A stretch of 64,000 bases of DNA, taken from a bacterium. GTDB lineage: Bacteria > UBP6 > UBA1177. The notes under the pieces are model-generated. The model searched no databases, was not told the origin of the DNA, and saw only the letters and a program-made list of their open reading frames with translations. Shown one piece after another: positions 18,798 through 27,644 of this stretch (position 1 is the stretch's first letter; each line of letters opens with the position of its first letter). The position numbers and the translations under genes are program-made. The DNA lies in assembly GCA_016290135.1 (NCBI GenBank), contig JAEESW010000010.1, forward strand, positions 1 to 64,000, read 5' to 3'.

Positions 18798-21344
18798 ATG
18801 CTTTACGAACACAAGAAAATAGAGCCTAAGTGGCAGAAAAAGTGGAGAGAATCAGGAATTTTTGAATACAAAGGCGCGGCAGATCCGCGTCCGAAATACT
18901 ATATGCTTGAAATGTTCCCCTACCCGTCGGGCAGACTTCACATGGGACACGTCAGAAACTATTCGATAGGCGATGTCGTCGCACGTTACTACTTCCGCAA
19001 AGGGTTCAACGTCCTTCACCCGATAGGCTGGGATTCTTTCGGACTTCCCGCTGAGAACGCGGCGATCGAAAACAAGATCCCGCCGGCAAAATGGACTTAC
19101 GCGAACATCGACAACATGCGCGAACGCTTTCACCAGCTCGGTTTCAGCTACGACTGGAGCCGCGAAACTGCGACATGCAGGCCGGAATACTACCGCTGGG
19201 AGCAGAAATTCTTCATCGAGATGTTCAACCGCGGACTTGTCTACAAAAAGAACAGCGAGGTCAACTGGTGCCCGAAATGCAACACCGTCCTTGCCAACGA
19301 GCAGGTCGAGAACGGCATCTGCTGGCGTCACGGCTGCCAGGTCGAAAAACGCAAGATCGAGCAGTGGTACTTCAAGATCACCGACTATGCACAGGAACTT
19401 CTCGACTGTCTGGACGAGCTCAAAGGCTGGCCCGACAACGTAAAAGAGATGCAGAGGAACTGGATCGGAAGGAGCGTTGGTACCTACATCGACTTCAAAT
19501 TCGCCGACAGCGATGAAACGGCAACTGTATTTACGACCCGTCCCGACACGCTCATGGGCGTCACCTTCGTCAGCATGGCGGTCGAGCACGAGTTTACGGC
19601 AAAATTTCTGGAGGATGCCCCCAACCGCGCCGAAATGCAGGCATTTATCGACGAGGTCAAACGTCTGCACCTTGAGACACGCGATGAAAACTACGAAAAG
19701 AAAGGCTTTTTCACCGGAAAATATCTGATCCATCCGCTCACCGGCGAGAAAGTTCCGCTCTACTTCGCGAACTTCGTCCTTGCAGGCTACGGAACCGGGA
19801 TCGTAATGGCGGTTCCGGCTCACGACCAGCGCGATTTCGACTTCGCAAAAAAGTATGACCTTCCGGTAAAAGTTGTCATCAAACCGAAAGACAGAGACCT
19901 TGAACTGCCGCTTACCGAGGCTTACACCGAGCCCGGCGTCCTTGTAAACAGCGGCATGTTCGACGGGACCGACTCGATCGAAGCGAAAAAAGTGATCAGC
20001 GACCACGTCATCAAGTCGGGATGCGGCAGGATCGGCATCAACTACAGACTTCGCGACTGGGGCATCAGCCGCCAGAGATACTGGGGAACGCCGATACCGA
20101 TGATAAACTGCCCGAAATGCGGCACGGTTCCCGAAAAGATCGAGAATCTTCCCGTCAGACTTCCCGAAAACGTCGAATTTACAGGCGTTACGAGCCCGCT
20201 CAAGGACATGCCCGAATTTTACGAGACGACATGCCCTGTCTGCGGCGGCAAGGCGACAAGAGAGACCGACACGATGGATACCTTCGTCGAAAGTTCGTGG
20301 TATCACATGAGATACTGCGATCCGAAGAGCTCTGACGTTCCCTTCTCACGCAAGGAAGTCGACCACGCGATGCCGGTCGACCAGTATATCGGCGGAGTCG
20401 AACACGCCGTAATGCACCTTCTCTACACGAGATTTTTCACAAAAATACTCGCAGATTTAGGTTATGTCGGATTCCGCGAGCCGGTTAGGAACCTTCTTAC
20501 CCAGGGAATGGTCTGCATGGAATCTTATTCCAATGATTCAGGATACTTATATCCTGATGAAGTTTACAAGAAAGACGGATCATACTACACTATTTCGGAT
20601 GATTCGCCGGTAAACGTCGGCAGAGTCGAAAAAATGAGCAAATCGAAGAAAAACGTCGTCGATCCGCTCGTCCTCATCGACAAATACGGCGCAGACACGG
20701 CAAGACTTTTCGTCCTCTTCGCAGCTCCGCCCGAGAAAGACCTCGAATGGTCGGAAGAAGGCGTCGAAGGCTGCAGCAGATTCCTCTCCAGGATCTGGAA
20801 CATCGTCACCGCGAATGAAGAGATCATCAGGAACTTCACTGACCCCGAAAACGTTGAGGGAGCCGGCAAGGAACTCTGGTCAAAGACCCACGAGACGATC
20901 AAAAAAGTCGGAGACGAGATCGAAAGATTCCACTTCAACACCGCTATCAGCGCAGTCATGGAACTCGTCAACGCGGCATACAAACTGAAACCTGTTGCAG
21001 ATATTGAAAAAGCGGTCCTCGCTCAGGCGCTCCGCTCGATAATCCTTCTTCTCAACCCGTTCGCGCCGCACATCACCGAAGAACTCGCAGAGATCTGCGG
21101 AATGAAGGAGATCGCAGAAACACCGTTCCCGACCGTCGATGAAAAAGCACTGGTCAAGGACGAGATCTTGGTCGTAGTCCAGGTAAACGGCAAGCTCCGC
21201 GACAAAATGAACTTCCCCGCGAACATCACTGCAGCCGAAGTCGAAGCGGCGGTCAGGGCGAAAGACTACTCGAAGTTCCTCAAATCGGGCGAGATCAAAA
21301 AAGTCGTCTACATCCCCGGCAAACTCGTGAACGTGGTCGGGTGA
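18798..21344 (+). CDS. leuS: Leucine--tRNA ligase
   Basis: FPYPSGRLHMGHVRNYSIGDVVARY, editing domain, MSKSKKNVVDP. Confidence 0.98.
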   Translation: MLYEHKKIEPKWQKKWRESGIFEYKGAADPRPKYYMLEMFPYPSGRLHMGHVRNYSIGDVVARYYFRKGFNVLHPIGWDSFGLPAENAAIENKIPPAKWTYANIDNMRERFHQLGFSYDWSRETATCRPEYYRWEQKFFIEMFNRGLVYKKNSEVNWCPKCNTVLANEQVENGICWRHGCQVEKRKIEQWYFKITDYAQELLDCLDELKGWPDNVKEMQRNWIGRSVGTYIDFKFADSDETATVFTTRPDTLMGVTFVSMAVEHEFTAKFLEDAPNRAEMQAFIDEVKRLHLETRDENYEKKGFFTGKYLIHPLTGEKVPLYFANFVLAGYGTGIVMAVPAHDQRDFDFAKKYDLPVKVVIKPKDRDLELPLTEAYTEPGVLVNSGMFDGTDSIEAKKVISDHVIKSGCGRIGINYRLRDWGISRQRYWGTPIPMINCPKCGTVPEKIENLPVRLPENVEFTGVTSPLKDMPEFYETTCPVCGGKATRETDTMDTFVESSWYHMRYCDPKSSDVPFSRKEVDHAMPVDQYIGGVEHAVMHLLYTRFFTKILADLGYVGFREPVRNLLTQGMVCMESYSNDSGYLYPDEVYKKDGSYYTISDDSPVNVGRVEKMSKSKKNVVDPLVLIDKYGADTARLFVLFAAPPEKDLEWSEEGVEGCSRFLSRIWNIVTANEEIIRNFTDPENVEGAGKELWSKTHETIKKVGDEIERFHFNTAISAVMELVNAAYKLKPVADIEKAVLAQALRSIILLLNPFAPHITEELAEICGMKEIAETPFPTVDEKALVKDEILVVVQVNGKLRDKMNFPANITAAEVEAAVRAKDYSKFLKSGEIKKVVYIPGKLVNVVG

Positions 21345-21397
21345 TTCCATATCGGCCGCACATTTCCGCAAAACTTCCGATTTACCTTCCGTTTTCC

Positions 21398-21425
21398 TTG
21401 CATTGAATATTTTTTTTACTATAAA
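21398..21425 (+). promoter_or_regulatory. Promoter TTGCAT-N16-TATAAA
   Basis: Upstream of gcvT. Confidence 0.5.
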
Positions 21426-21467
21426 CAACTGATTTTTTGTTTTCTTATAAATTTAAGAGAGGGTGTT

Positions 21468-22577
21468 ATGAACAAGACTCCGTTATTTGAAAGACACGTA
21501 GCAATGGGCGCTACAATGGCTGAATTCGGCGGTTGGGACATGCCGCTGTGGTATAAAACCGGTCAGACTGCCGAACACAAGGCGACTCGTGAAAACTGCG
21601 GCCTTTTCGACATCTGCCACATGGGTGAATACATCATCACCGGAAAAGATTCTTTCGCTTTCTGGCAGAAAATGCTCACCAACGATGTAAGAACAATCGA
21701 AGACGGTCAGGCTCAGTACAACTTCATGCTCAACGAAAAAGGCTGCGTCATCGACGACTGCATCGTTTACCGCTTCAACGAAGAAAAGTGGATGCTCGTT
21801 GTCAACGCTGGAACTCAGGACAGCGACTTCGAATGGCTCAAAAAGAACGCGCTTCCCGACATGAAACTTGAAAATATCAGCGCACAGACATGCAAACTCG
21901 ACCTTCAGGGTCCGAATGCGCCGAAACTTATCGCAGATATCGCAGGAAGAGAGGCTATCGAAGGACTTAAATTCTTCCGCTTCGTCGACAATGTTGACCT
22001 TGACGGCATCAAAGTCCTTCTCAGCAGAACAGGTTACACCGGCGAGATCGGTTTCGAGATCTACTGCGACATCAAAGAAACTGTAAAACTTTGGGATCTC
22101 CTTCTTGCGAGAGGAGAAAAATACGGGATCATGCCGGCAGGACTCGGTGCAAGAGACACTCTGAGACTTGAAGCCGGTCTTCCGCTCTCGGGTCACGAAG
22201 TACGTCCTGACGTAGTTGCAGCGGGAACTCCGTGGGAATTCGCGATCAGCTACGAGCACGATTTCATCGGCAAAGAGCCGCTTATGGCTGCAAAAGGAAC
22301 GATCTTCGCTTACGCGATCACTGTCGAAGGCAAGAGAAAACCCGGCGACCACTCGAAAGTCCTCTACAAAGGCGAAGAGATCGGCGTTCTCACTTCCGAG
22401 ATCATGGCAGTTTCGCTCGGAATGGTTCCAGCAGGATTCATCAGAGTCAACAAGGAACTCGCTCTTGACGAAGAGATCGAACTTTTGAACGAGAAAGGCA
22501 AGACTTTCAAGGCTTTCGTCAAGGCAAATCCGCTTGTAAAGGGCACTTCCAGAAAGAAAATGGCTTCAATGTTATAA
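21468..22577 (+). CDS. gcvT: Glycine cleavage system aminomethyltransferase (T protein)
   Basis: MNKTPLFERHVAMGATMAEFGGWDMPLWY; DTLRLEAGLPLSGHE. Confidence 0.97.
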   Translation: MNKTPLFERHVAMGATMAEFGGWDMPLWYKTGQTAEHKATRENCGLFDICHMGEYIITGKDSFAFWQKMLTNDVRTIEDGQAQYNFMLNEKGCVIDDCIVYRFNEEKWMLVVNAGTQDSDFEWLKKNALPDMKLENISAQTCKLDLQGPNAPKLIADIAGREAIEGLKFFRFVDNVDLDGIKVLLSRTGYTGEIGFEIYCDIKETVKLWDLLLARGEKYGIMPAGLGARDTLRLEAGLPLSGHEVRPDVVAAGTPWEFAISYEHDFIGKEPLMAAKGTIFAYAITVEGKRKPGDHSKVLYKGEEIGVLTSEIMAVSLGMVPAGFIRVNKELALDEEIELLNEKGKTFKAFVKANPLVKGTSRKKMASML

Positions 22578-22607
22578 CTTTTTAATAACTTTTTTGAGGA
22601 GAAAATC

Positions 22608-23009
22608 ATGGCAAACTACAATGTTCCTTCCGAACTCAGGTACTCGGAAACTCACGAATGGGTAAAGGATCTCGGCAACAAAAGATACCGCCTCGGTATC
22701 TCTGATTTCGCAGCTCAGCATGCCGGCGACATCACCTACGTCGAACTTCCGGAAACAGAGACCGTTATCGACAAAGACGGCGTTGACTGCACGATCGAGA
22801 CTGTAAAAAGCTCCGAAGACATCTGCAACCAGATCTCCGGAACCATCGTTGCTGTAAACGATATGCTTGAAGACAGCCCGGAAACAGTAAGCAGTGACTG
22901 CTACGGCGACGGCTGGCTCTACGAAGTCGAAGCTGAAAGCGACGAGGATTTCAACTCGCTTATGACGGCTGAAGAATACGAAGAATTCCTTGCAACTCAG
23001 GAAGACTAA
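22608..23009 (+). CDS. gcvH: Glycine cleavage system H protein
   Basis: RYSETHEWVKDLGNKRYRLGISDFAAQHAGDITYVELPE; ETVKSSEDI lipoyl-lysine context. Confidence 0.97.
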   Translation: MANYNVPSELRYSETHEWVKDLGNKRYRLGISDFAAQHAGDITYVELPETETVIDKDGVDCTIETVKSSEDICNQISGTIVAVNDMLEDSPETVSSDCYGDGWLYEVEAESDEDFNSLMTAEEYEEFLATQED

Positions 23010-23031
23010 GCGTTCCAAAGGATTTTTGATT

Positions 23032-23062
23032 CGGGGGAGCGTTTTTCGTTCCCCTTTTTTTA
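23032..23062 (+). terminator. Hairpin plus T-tract between gcvH and gcvPA
   Basis: cgggggagcgtttttcgttcccctttttttatt. Confidence 0.8.
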
Positions 23063-23084
23063 TTAAAAACTTGAGAGGTAAAAA

Positions 23085-24443
23085 ATGAGATACCTTCCGA
23101 TAACGGATAAAGAAAGAAAAGAGATGCTCGACAAGATCGGCGTAAAGTCGGTCGACGATCTTTTTTCTCCGCTTCCGCAGAACGTTCTCCTCAAAAAAGA
23201 GCTGAACATCCCCTCTGCAAAAAGCGAGCCCGAACTTGAAAAGATGATGGCTGAGCTCGGCAGCGAAAACTGCGGCGCAAACATGCTTTCATTCCTGGGC
23301 GGCGGCTGCTACAAACACCACTGTCCCGCTCTCGTCGACCAGATGATCTCGAGAAGCGAATTCTACACTTCCTACACTCCCTATCAGCCCGAAGTAAGCC
23401 AGGGAACCCTGCAGGCTATATTTGAGTTCCAGACAATGATCGCGAACCTTTTCAAAATGGATGTCGCGAACGCTTCGATGTATGACGGCGCTACCGCTTC
23501 GGCAGAAGCAGTCCTCATGTCGCACAAGATCCAGACGAAGAGACACAAAGTCCTCATAGCTTCAACGGTAAATCCGCAGTACATCCAGACGATCAGGACC
23601 TACACAGGCTTTGTAGTAGATTCGATCGAACTTCTTGAAATGGACGGTGCTACGGGCTGCGTTGCAGAAAAGGAACTGGCAAAGATCGACGAAGACACGA
23701 TCTGCGTAGTCTTCCAGTATCCGAACTACTTCGGCATGATCGAAAACATCCGCAAGATCTCCGAAGTCACCCACGAAAAGGGCGCATTGCTCATTCCGGT
23801 GATCACCGAAACGACCGCTCTCGGTATCCTCGCTGCTCCCGGCGACATCGACGCTGATATCGCAGTCGGCGACGGTCAGGCTCTCGGTATTCCGGTAAAC
23901 TTCGGCGGCCCCGGCGTAGGTCTTTTCACCTGCAAGGAAAAATATATGAGAAAGATGCCCGGCAGACTTATCGGCCAGACTGTCGACAAGAACGGCAACC
24001 GCTGCTTCGTCCTCACCCTCTCGGCACGTGAACAGCACATCAAACGCGAAAAAGCGACATCGAACATCTGCTCCAATCAGGGACTTATGGCGACGGCTGC
24101 TTCGATCTACCTCGCTACGATGGGCAAACAGGGCATGAAGGAAGTCGCTCTCATGAACCTCAAGCGCGCTGACTACCTCAAGAACAAGATCGAGAAGGAG
24201 ACTCCGTGCAAAGTCGCTTTCAAAGGAAGCAACTACAACGAATTCACGATCCTCACTCCGGGATGTGCATGCCATGTTCTCAAAGCTCTTGCGGAGAAAG
24301 GGATCCTCGGCGGAATCCACGCGAAAAAATACTACCCCGAACTTGAGAACGCGGTCATCGTCAACACGACGGAGATCCACAGCTACGAAGAGCTTGACAA
24401 GTTCGTTGCGGCACTCAAGGAAGTTACAGGAGGTGCAAAATGA
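23085..24443 (+). CDS. gcvPA: Glycine dehydrogenase (decarboxylating) subunit 1
   Basis: MRYLPITDKERKEMLDKIGVKSVDDLF; YTPYQPEVSQGTLQAIFEFQTMI. Confidence 0.97.
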   Translation: MRYLPITDKERKEMLDKIGVKSVDDLFSPLPQNVLLKKELNIPSAKSEPELEKMMAELGSENCGANMLSFLGGGCYKHHCPALVDQMISRSEFYTSYTPYQPEVSQGTLQAIFEFQTMIANLFKMDVANASMYDGATASAEAVLMSHKIQTKRHKVLIASTVNPQYIQTIRTYTGFVVDSIELLEMDGATGCVAEKELAKIDEDTICVVFQYPNYFGMIENIRKISEVTHEKGALLIPVITETTALGILAAPGDIDADIAVGDGQALGIPVNFGGPGVGLFTCKEKYMRKMPGRLIGQTVDKNGNRCFVLTLSAREQHIKREKATSNICSNQGLMATAASIYLATMGKQGMKEVALMNLKRADYLKNKIEKETPCKVAFKGSNYNEFTILTPGCACHVLKALAEKGILGGIHAKKYYPELENAVIVNTTEIHSYEELDKFVAALKEVTGGAK

Positions 24444-25909
24444 GTTACCCCGGAATGAAAGACCTCAAACTTAAAGAATCGGTCATTTTTGAAAGAAGCC
24501 GCGAAGGAAGACGCGGTTATTCGCTTCCCGAAGAAGACCTTAAAGGCGCTGAGAACATCCTTCCGGCAGAGCTCCGCAGAGACGATCTCGACCTTCCGGA
24601 ACTCAGCGAAGTCGACGTAGTACGCCACTACACCAGACTTTCGACATACAACTACAGCCTTGACCACGGTTTCTATCCGCTCGGCAGCTGCACGATGAAG
24701 TACAACCCGAAGATCAACGAGAAACTTGTCCGCAACCCGCAGTTCACGGAACTTCACCCCGAAACTCCGGCTCCTTACGCACAGGGAACGCTCAAGATCA
24801 TGTTCGAGATGCAGAGAATGCTCGCTGAGATCGGCGGCTTTGCAGCATGCACGCTCAATCCGGCAGCAGGCGCACACGGCGAATACACCGGAATCGGCAT
24901 CATCAGAAGCTACTTCGACAAGATGGGCGACAAGAAACGCAAAAAAATAATCATCCCCGACAGCGCGCACGGCACCAACCCCGCAAGTTGCGCACTCAAC
25001 GGATTTGAAGTCGTAGTCCTTCAGAGCGACGAGCACGGAAAGGTAAACCTTGACACGCTCAGATCGCTCCTCACAGACGAAGTTGCCGGCATCATGCTCA
25101 CCAACCCGAACACGCTCGGCGTTTTCGAGAGCGACATCCTCGCGATCACGAAAATGGTCCACGACGCAGGCGGCCTTGTTTACGGCGACGGTGCAAACAT
25201 GAACGCACTTCTCGGTGTCGCAAGACCGGGTGACATGGGTATCGACGTCCTTCACTACAACCTGCACAAGACTTTCTCGACTCCTCACGGCGGCGGCGGC
25301 CCGGGAGCAGGCCCAGTCGGTGTATGCGAAAAACTCGTTGAATTCCTTCCGAACCCATTCGTAGTCCTCAAGGACGGTCTTTACACCTTCAACGATTCCG
25401 ACAATTCGATGGGAAGAGTCCGCTCATTCTACGGAAACATGGGCGTAACGCTCAAAGCGTTCATCTATATCCTTGAATACGGCAAGGAACACCTCGGCGA
25501 GACCGCGAAAAACGCAGTTCTCAACGCGAACTACATCAAAGCGTGCCTTCGTGACTACTATCACCTCAAATACAAATCAGACACCCTTCACGAAGTCGTT
25601 TTCGACGATTCCGAGATGCCGAACCACATCACGACGATGGATATCGCGAAAGCTCTCATCGACCGCGGCTACCATCCGCCGACAGTCTACTTCCCGCTCA
25701 TCGTTCACGGCGCACTCATGATAGAGCCCACCGAAAGCGAAAGCAAAGAGACTCTTGACGAGTTCATCGAAGCGATGATCGACATCGCCGAGACCGCGAA
25801 GACCAACCCCGAAAACATCCTCAACGCTCCGCTCAACACCGCTGTCAGCCGCCCGGATGAAACCCTGGCAGCAAGAAAACCGGTGCTCAAATGGACCAGA
25901 GGGGAATAG
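24440..25909 (+). CDS. gcvPB: Glycine dehydrogenase (decarboxylating) subunit 2
   Basis: PLGSCTMKYNPK; PLP-lysine region HYNLHKTFSTPHGGGGPGAGPVGV. Confidence 0.97.
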   Translation: MSYPGMKDLKLKESVIFERSREGRRGYSLPEEDLKGAENILPAELRRDDLDLPELSEVDVVRHYTRLSTYNYSLDHGFYPLGSCTMKYNPKINEKLVRNPQFTELHPETPAPYAQGTLKIMFEMQRMLAEIGGFAACTLNPAAGAHGEYTGIGIIRSYFDKMGDKKRKKIIIPDSAHGTNPASCALNGFEVVVLQSDEHGKVNLDTLRSLLTDEVAGIMLTNPNTLGVFESDILAITKMVHDAGGLVYGDGANMNALLGVARPGDMGIDVLHYNLHKTFSTPHGGGGPGAGPVGVCEKLVEFLPNPFVVLKDGLYTFNDSDNSMGRVRSFYGNMGVTLKAFIYILEYGKEHLGETAKNAVLNANYIKACLRDYYHLKYKSDTLHEVVFDDSEMPNHITTMDIAKALIDRGYHPPTVYFPLIVHGALMIEPTESESKETLDEFIEAMIDIAETAKTNPENILNAPLNTAVSRPDETLAARKPVLKWTRGE

Positions 25910-25977
25910 TCTAAGATCTGAAAATCAACAACAATTTCAATAAATTAAATCTTAAAAGCCAAGAACTTTCTTTCTGT

Positions 25978-26010
25978 AATTGTGCAGATTAAAACTGCAC
26001 AATTTTATTT
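25978..26010. terminator. Bidirectional-type hairpin between convergent genes
   Basis: AATTGTGCAG-attaaaa-CTGCACAATT perfect 10-bp stem then TTATTTTAT. Confidence 0.8.
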
Positions 26011-26016
26011 TATGAT

Positions 26017-26850
26017 CTACAGTTTCTTTGCCCGCTCCGCAAAAATGCGGTAATTCGTGTCATCGAACGGCGGGCAGTATACCGCGAATTCGATCATCCT
26101 GAAGGCGTGTTCATACTCTTTTGCGAGTGAAAGCATTACATCGGCGACTACAGCCGGGCTGTTTCTGAAGGCTCCGCAGCCGAAAGCTCCAAGAACAAGC
26201 ACATCGACTTTATTCTGCACAGCGACATCAAAAATCCTACGGTCGCGTTTTCTGTGAACGCTGGCAAGTTCATCATCAGAAAGCAGCAGTCTTTCTCTTC
26301 CGTCGCCATTGTTGTAACGGTTGAGCGGATTTTCGCGGAGATTCGGCGCGGCGCAGGTGATCACGTCGCAGTTGAACCAGCCGCTTTCCGCCATGCGCTC
26401 CGGAGTTGACGAATCTGTTTTGAAGACAACGATATCAGGCGTGTAAAGAATATCGTCGTTGTGGATCGGCGGCTTGTAGAACCGCTTCCAGTTTTCGTCA
26501 GTATCAAGCGTAAAATAAAGCGTGGAAACACGGCACAAAGACTCTTCCTGCGCACTGGAGCCGTTCACCACTCCGCCGCCCGGATTCGATGCGGAAGCAA
26601 AATTGAGCACGCACACCTTATCGCCTTTTCCAGTGTAGGCAGAAGCTGCTTCAAAGGTGCGTTTTTTGCTCACGATGATCTGCGCGGGCGTTTCAAAGCG
26701 TTTGACGAGACTTCCCTCCGGCACCGGATCGTTCTCAGCGATGAATATTTGCGATCTCAGGCTTGCGGCGACTGCTTCCTGCAGACGTTTCGTGTTCTGC
26801 ACAAGGTCCACGGTGTCTTCAAAAACGGATATATTTTTTGGATTCGCCAT
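26017..26850 (-). CDS. TIGR02452 family protein (microbial poly(ADP-ribose) glycohydrolase-like macrodomain)
   Basis: VCVLNFASASNPGGGVVNGSSAQEESLCRVSTLY and LGAFGCGAFRNSPAVVADVM. Confidence 0.88.
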   Translation of the reverse strand: MANPKNISVFEDTVDLVQNTKRLQEAVAASLRSQIFIAENDPVPEGSLVKRFETPAQIIVSKKRTFEAASAYTGKGDKVCVLNFASASNPGGGVVNGSSAQEESLCRVSTLYFTLDTDENWKRFYKPPIHNDDILYTPDIVVFKTDSSTPERMAESGWFNCDVITCAAPNLRENPLNRYNNGDGRERLLLSDDELASVHRKRDRRIFDVAVQNKVDVLVLGAFGCGAFRNSPAVVADVMLSLAKEYEHAFRMIEFAVYCPPFDDTNYRIFAERAKKL

Positions 26851-26880
26851 ATTTTCCCCTCCGAAAAAAAAGTTCTAAAA

Positions 26881-26908
26881 ATTGTAGCCTGATTTGAAAT
26901 TCGGTCAA
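26881..26908 (-). promoter_or_regulatory. Promoter TTGACC-N16-TACAAT
   Basis: Upstream of the PARG-like gene. Confidence 0.6.
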
Positions 26909-26978
26909 CAGCACCTCCGATTTAAAACATGACAAAAAGAGAAAAAACATGTAAAGATTCCCGCTGTTCATCGGAGGG

Positions 26979-27644
26979 ATGATGGATATCGAAATTTTTA
27001 CGGACAAAGAGGCGGAAAGCAGAATACCCCTTGTCGTTTTGAACACGATCAAAAATGAAGGGGCAAAAATATTTGAGAGATGTCTTGAACTCGGGTGCAG
27101 GAACTTCACTTTGGCCGCGATCTCAGATCTTGACTGGAACCATGATCTTTCTCCGTGGGAGACACCGGACTTAAGGAAAAACAGATACGGTTTCGGCGGA
27201 GCGGACAAATATTTGGAGCGTCTTACCGGAGATATCTTGCCGGGGATCCTTTCAGAACTGCCGGAACAGCCTGAATACACCGCGATCGCAGGATACTCTC
27301 TGGCTGGACTTTTTGCTCTTTACGCGGCATACAAGACCGATATTTTCAGCCGTATCGCAACTATTTCAGGATCGCTCTGGTTTCCTGGTTTCATCGAATT
27401 CGCCGAAACGCACGATTTTGTAAAAACGCCTGATCTTATCTACCTTTCACTTGGAGAGAGCGAAGCAAGGACACGAGACAGAGCGCTTGTTTCCGTGCGC
27501 AAAAATACCGAAAGACTTGCAGATCTGTACAACTCGAAAGGGATTCCCTCACTTTTCGAACTGAATCCCGGCAATCATTTCACAGAGACAGTCGGGCGCA
27601 CTGCAAAAGGGATAAAAAGAATAATTGACACCGTGTCAAAATAG
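26979..27644 (+). CDS. Alpha/beta hydrolase (putative esterase)
   Basis: IAGYSLAGLFALYAAYKTDIFSRIATISGSLWFPGF nucleophile elbow GYSLAG, C-terminal NPGNHF. Confidence 0.75.
   Translation: MMDIEIFTDKEAESRIPLVVLNTIKNEGAKIFERCLELGCRNFTLAAISDLDWNHDLSPWETPDLRKNRYGFGGADKYLERLTGDILPGILSELPEQPEYTAIAGYSLAGLFALYAAYKTDIFSRIATISGSLWFPGFIEFAETHDFVKTPDLIYLSLGESEARTRDRALVSVRKNTERLADLYNSKGIPSLFELNPGNHFTETVGRTAKGIKRIIDTVSK

Noticed and set aside
18852-20306. 484-aa minus-strand ORF antisense to leuS
   Set aside because: Shadow ORF caused by codon bias; composition (many V/R/F/D) is typical of antisense translation, and leuS is certain on the plus strand.
21345-21467. Glycine riboswitch upstream of gcvT
   Set aside because: No aptamer-like conserved core was seen in the leader; only a promoter and RBS.
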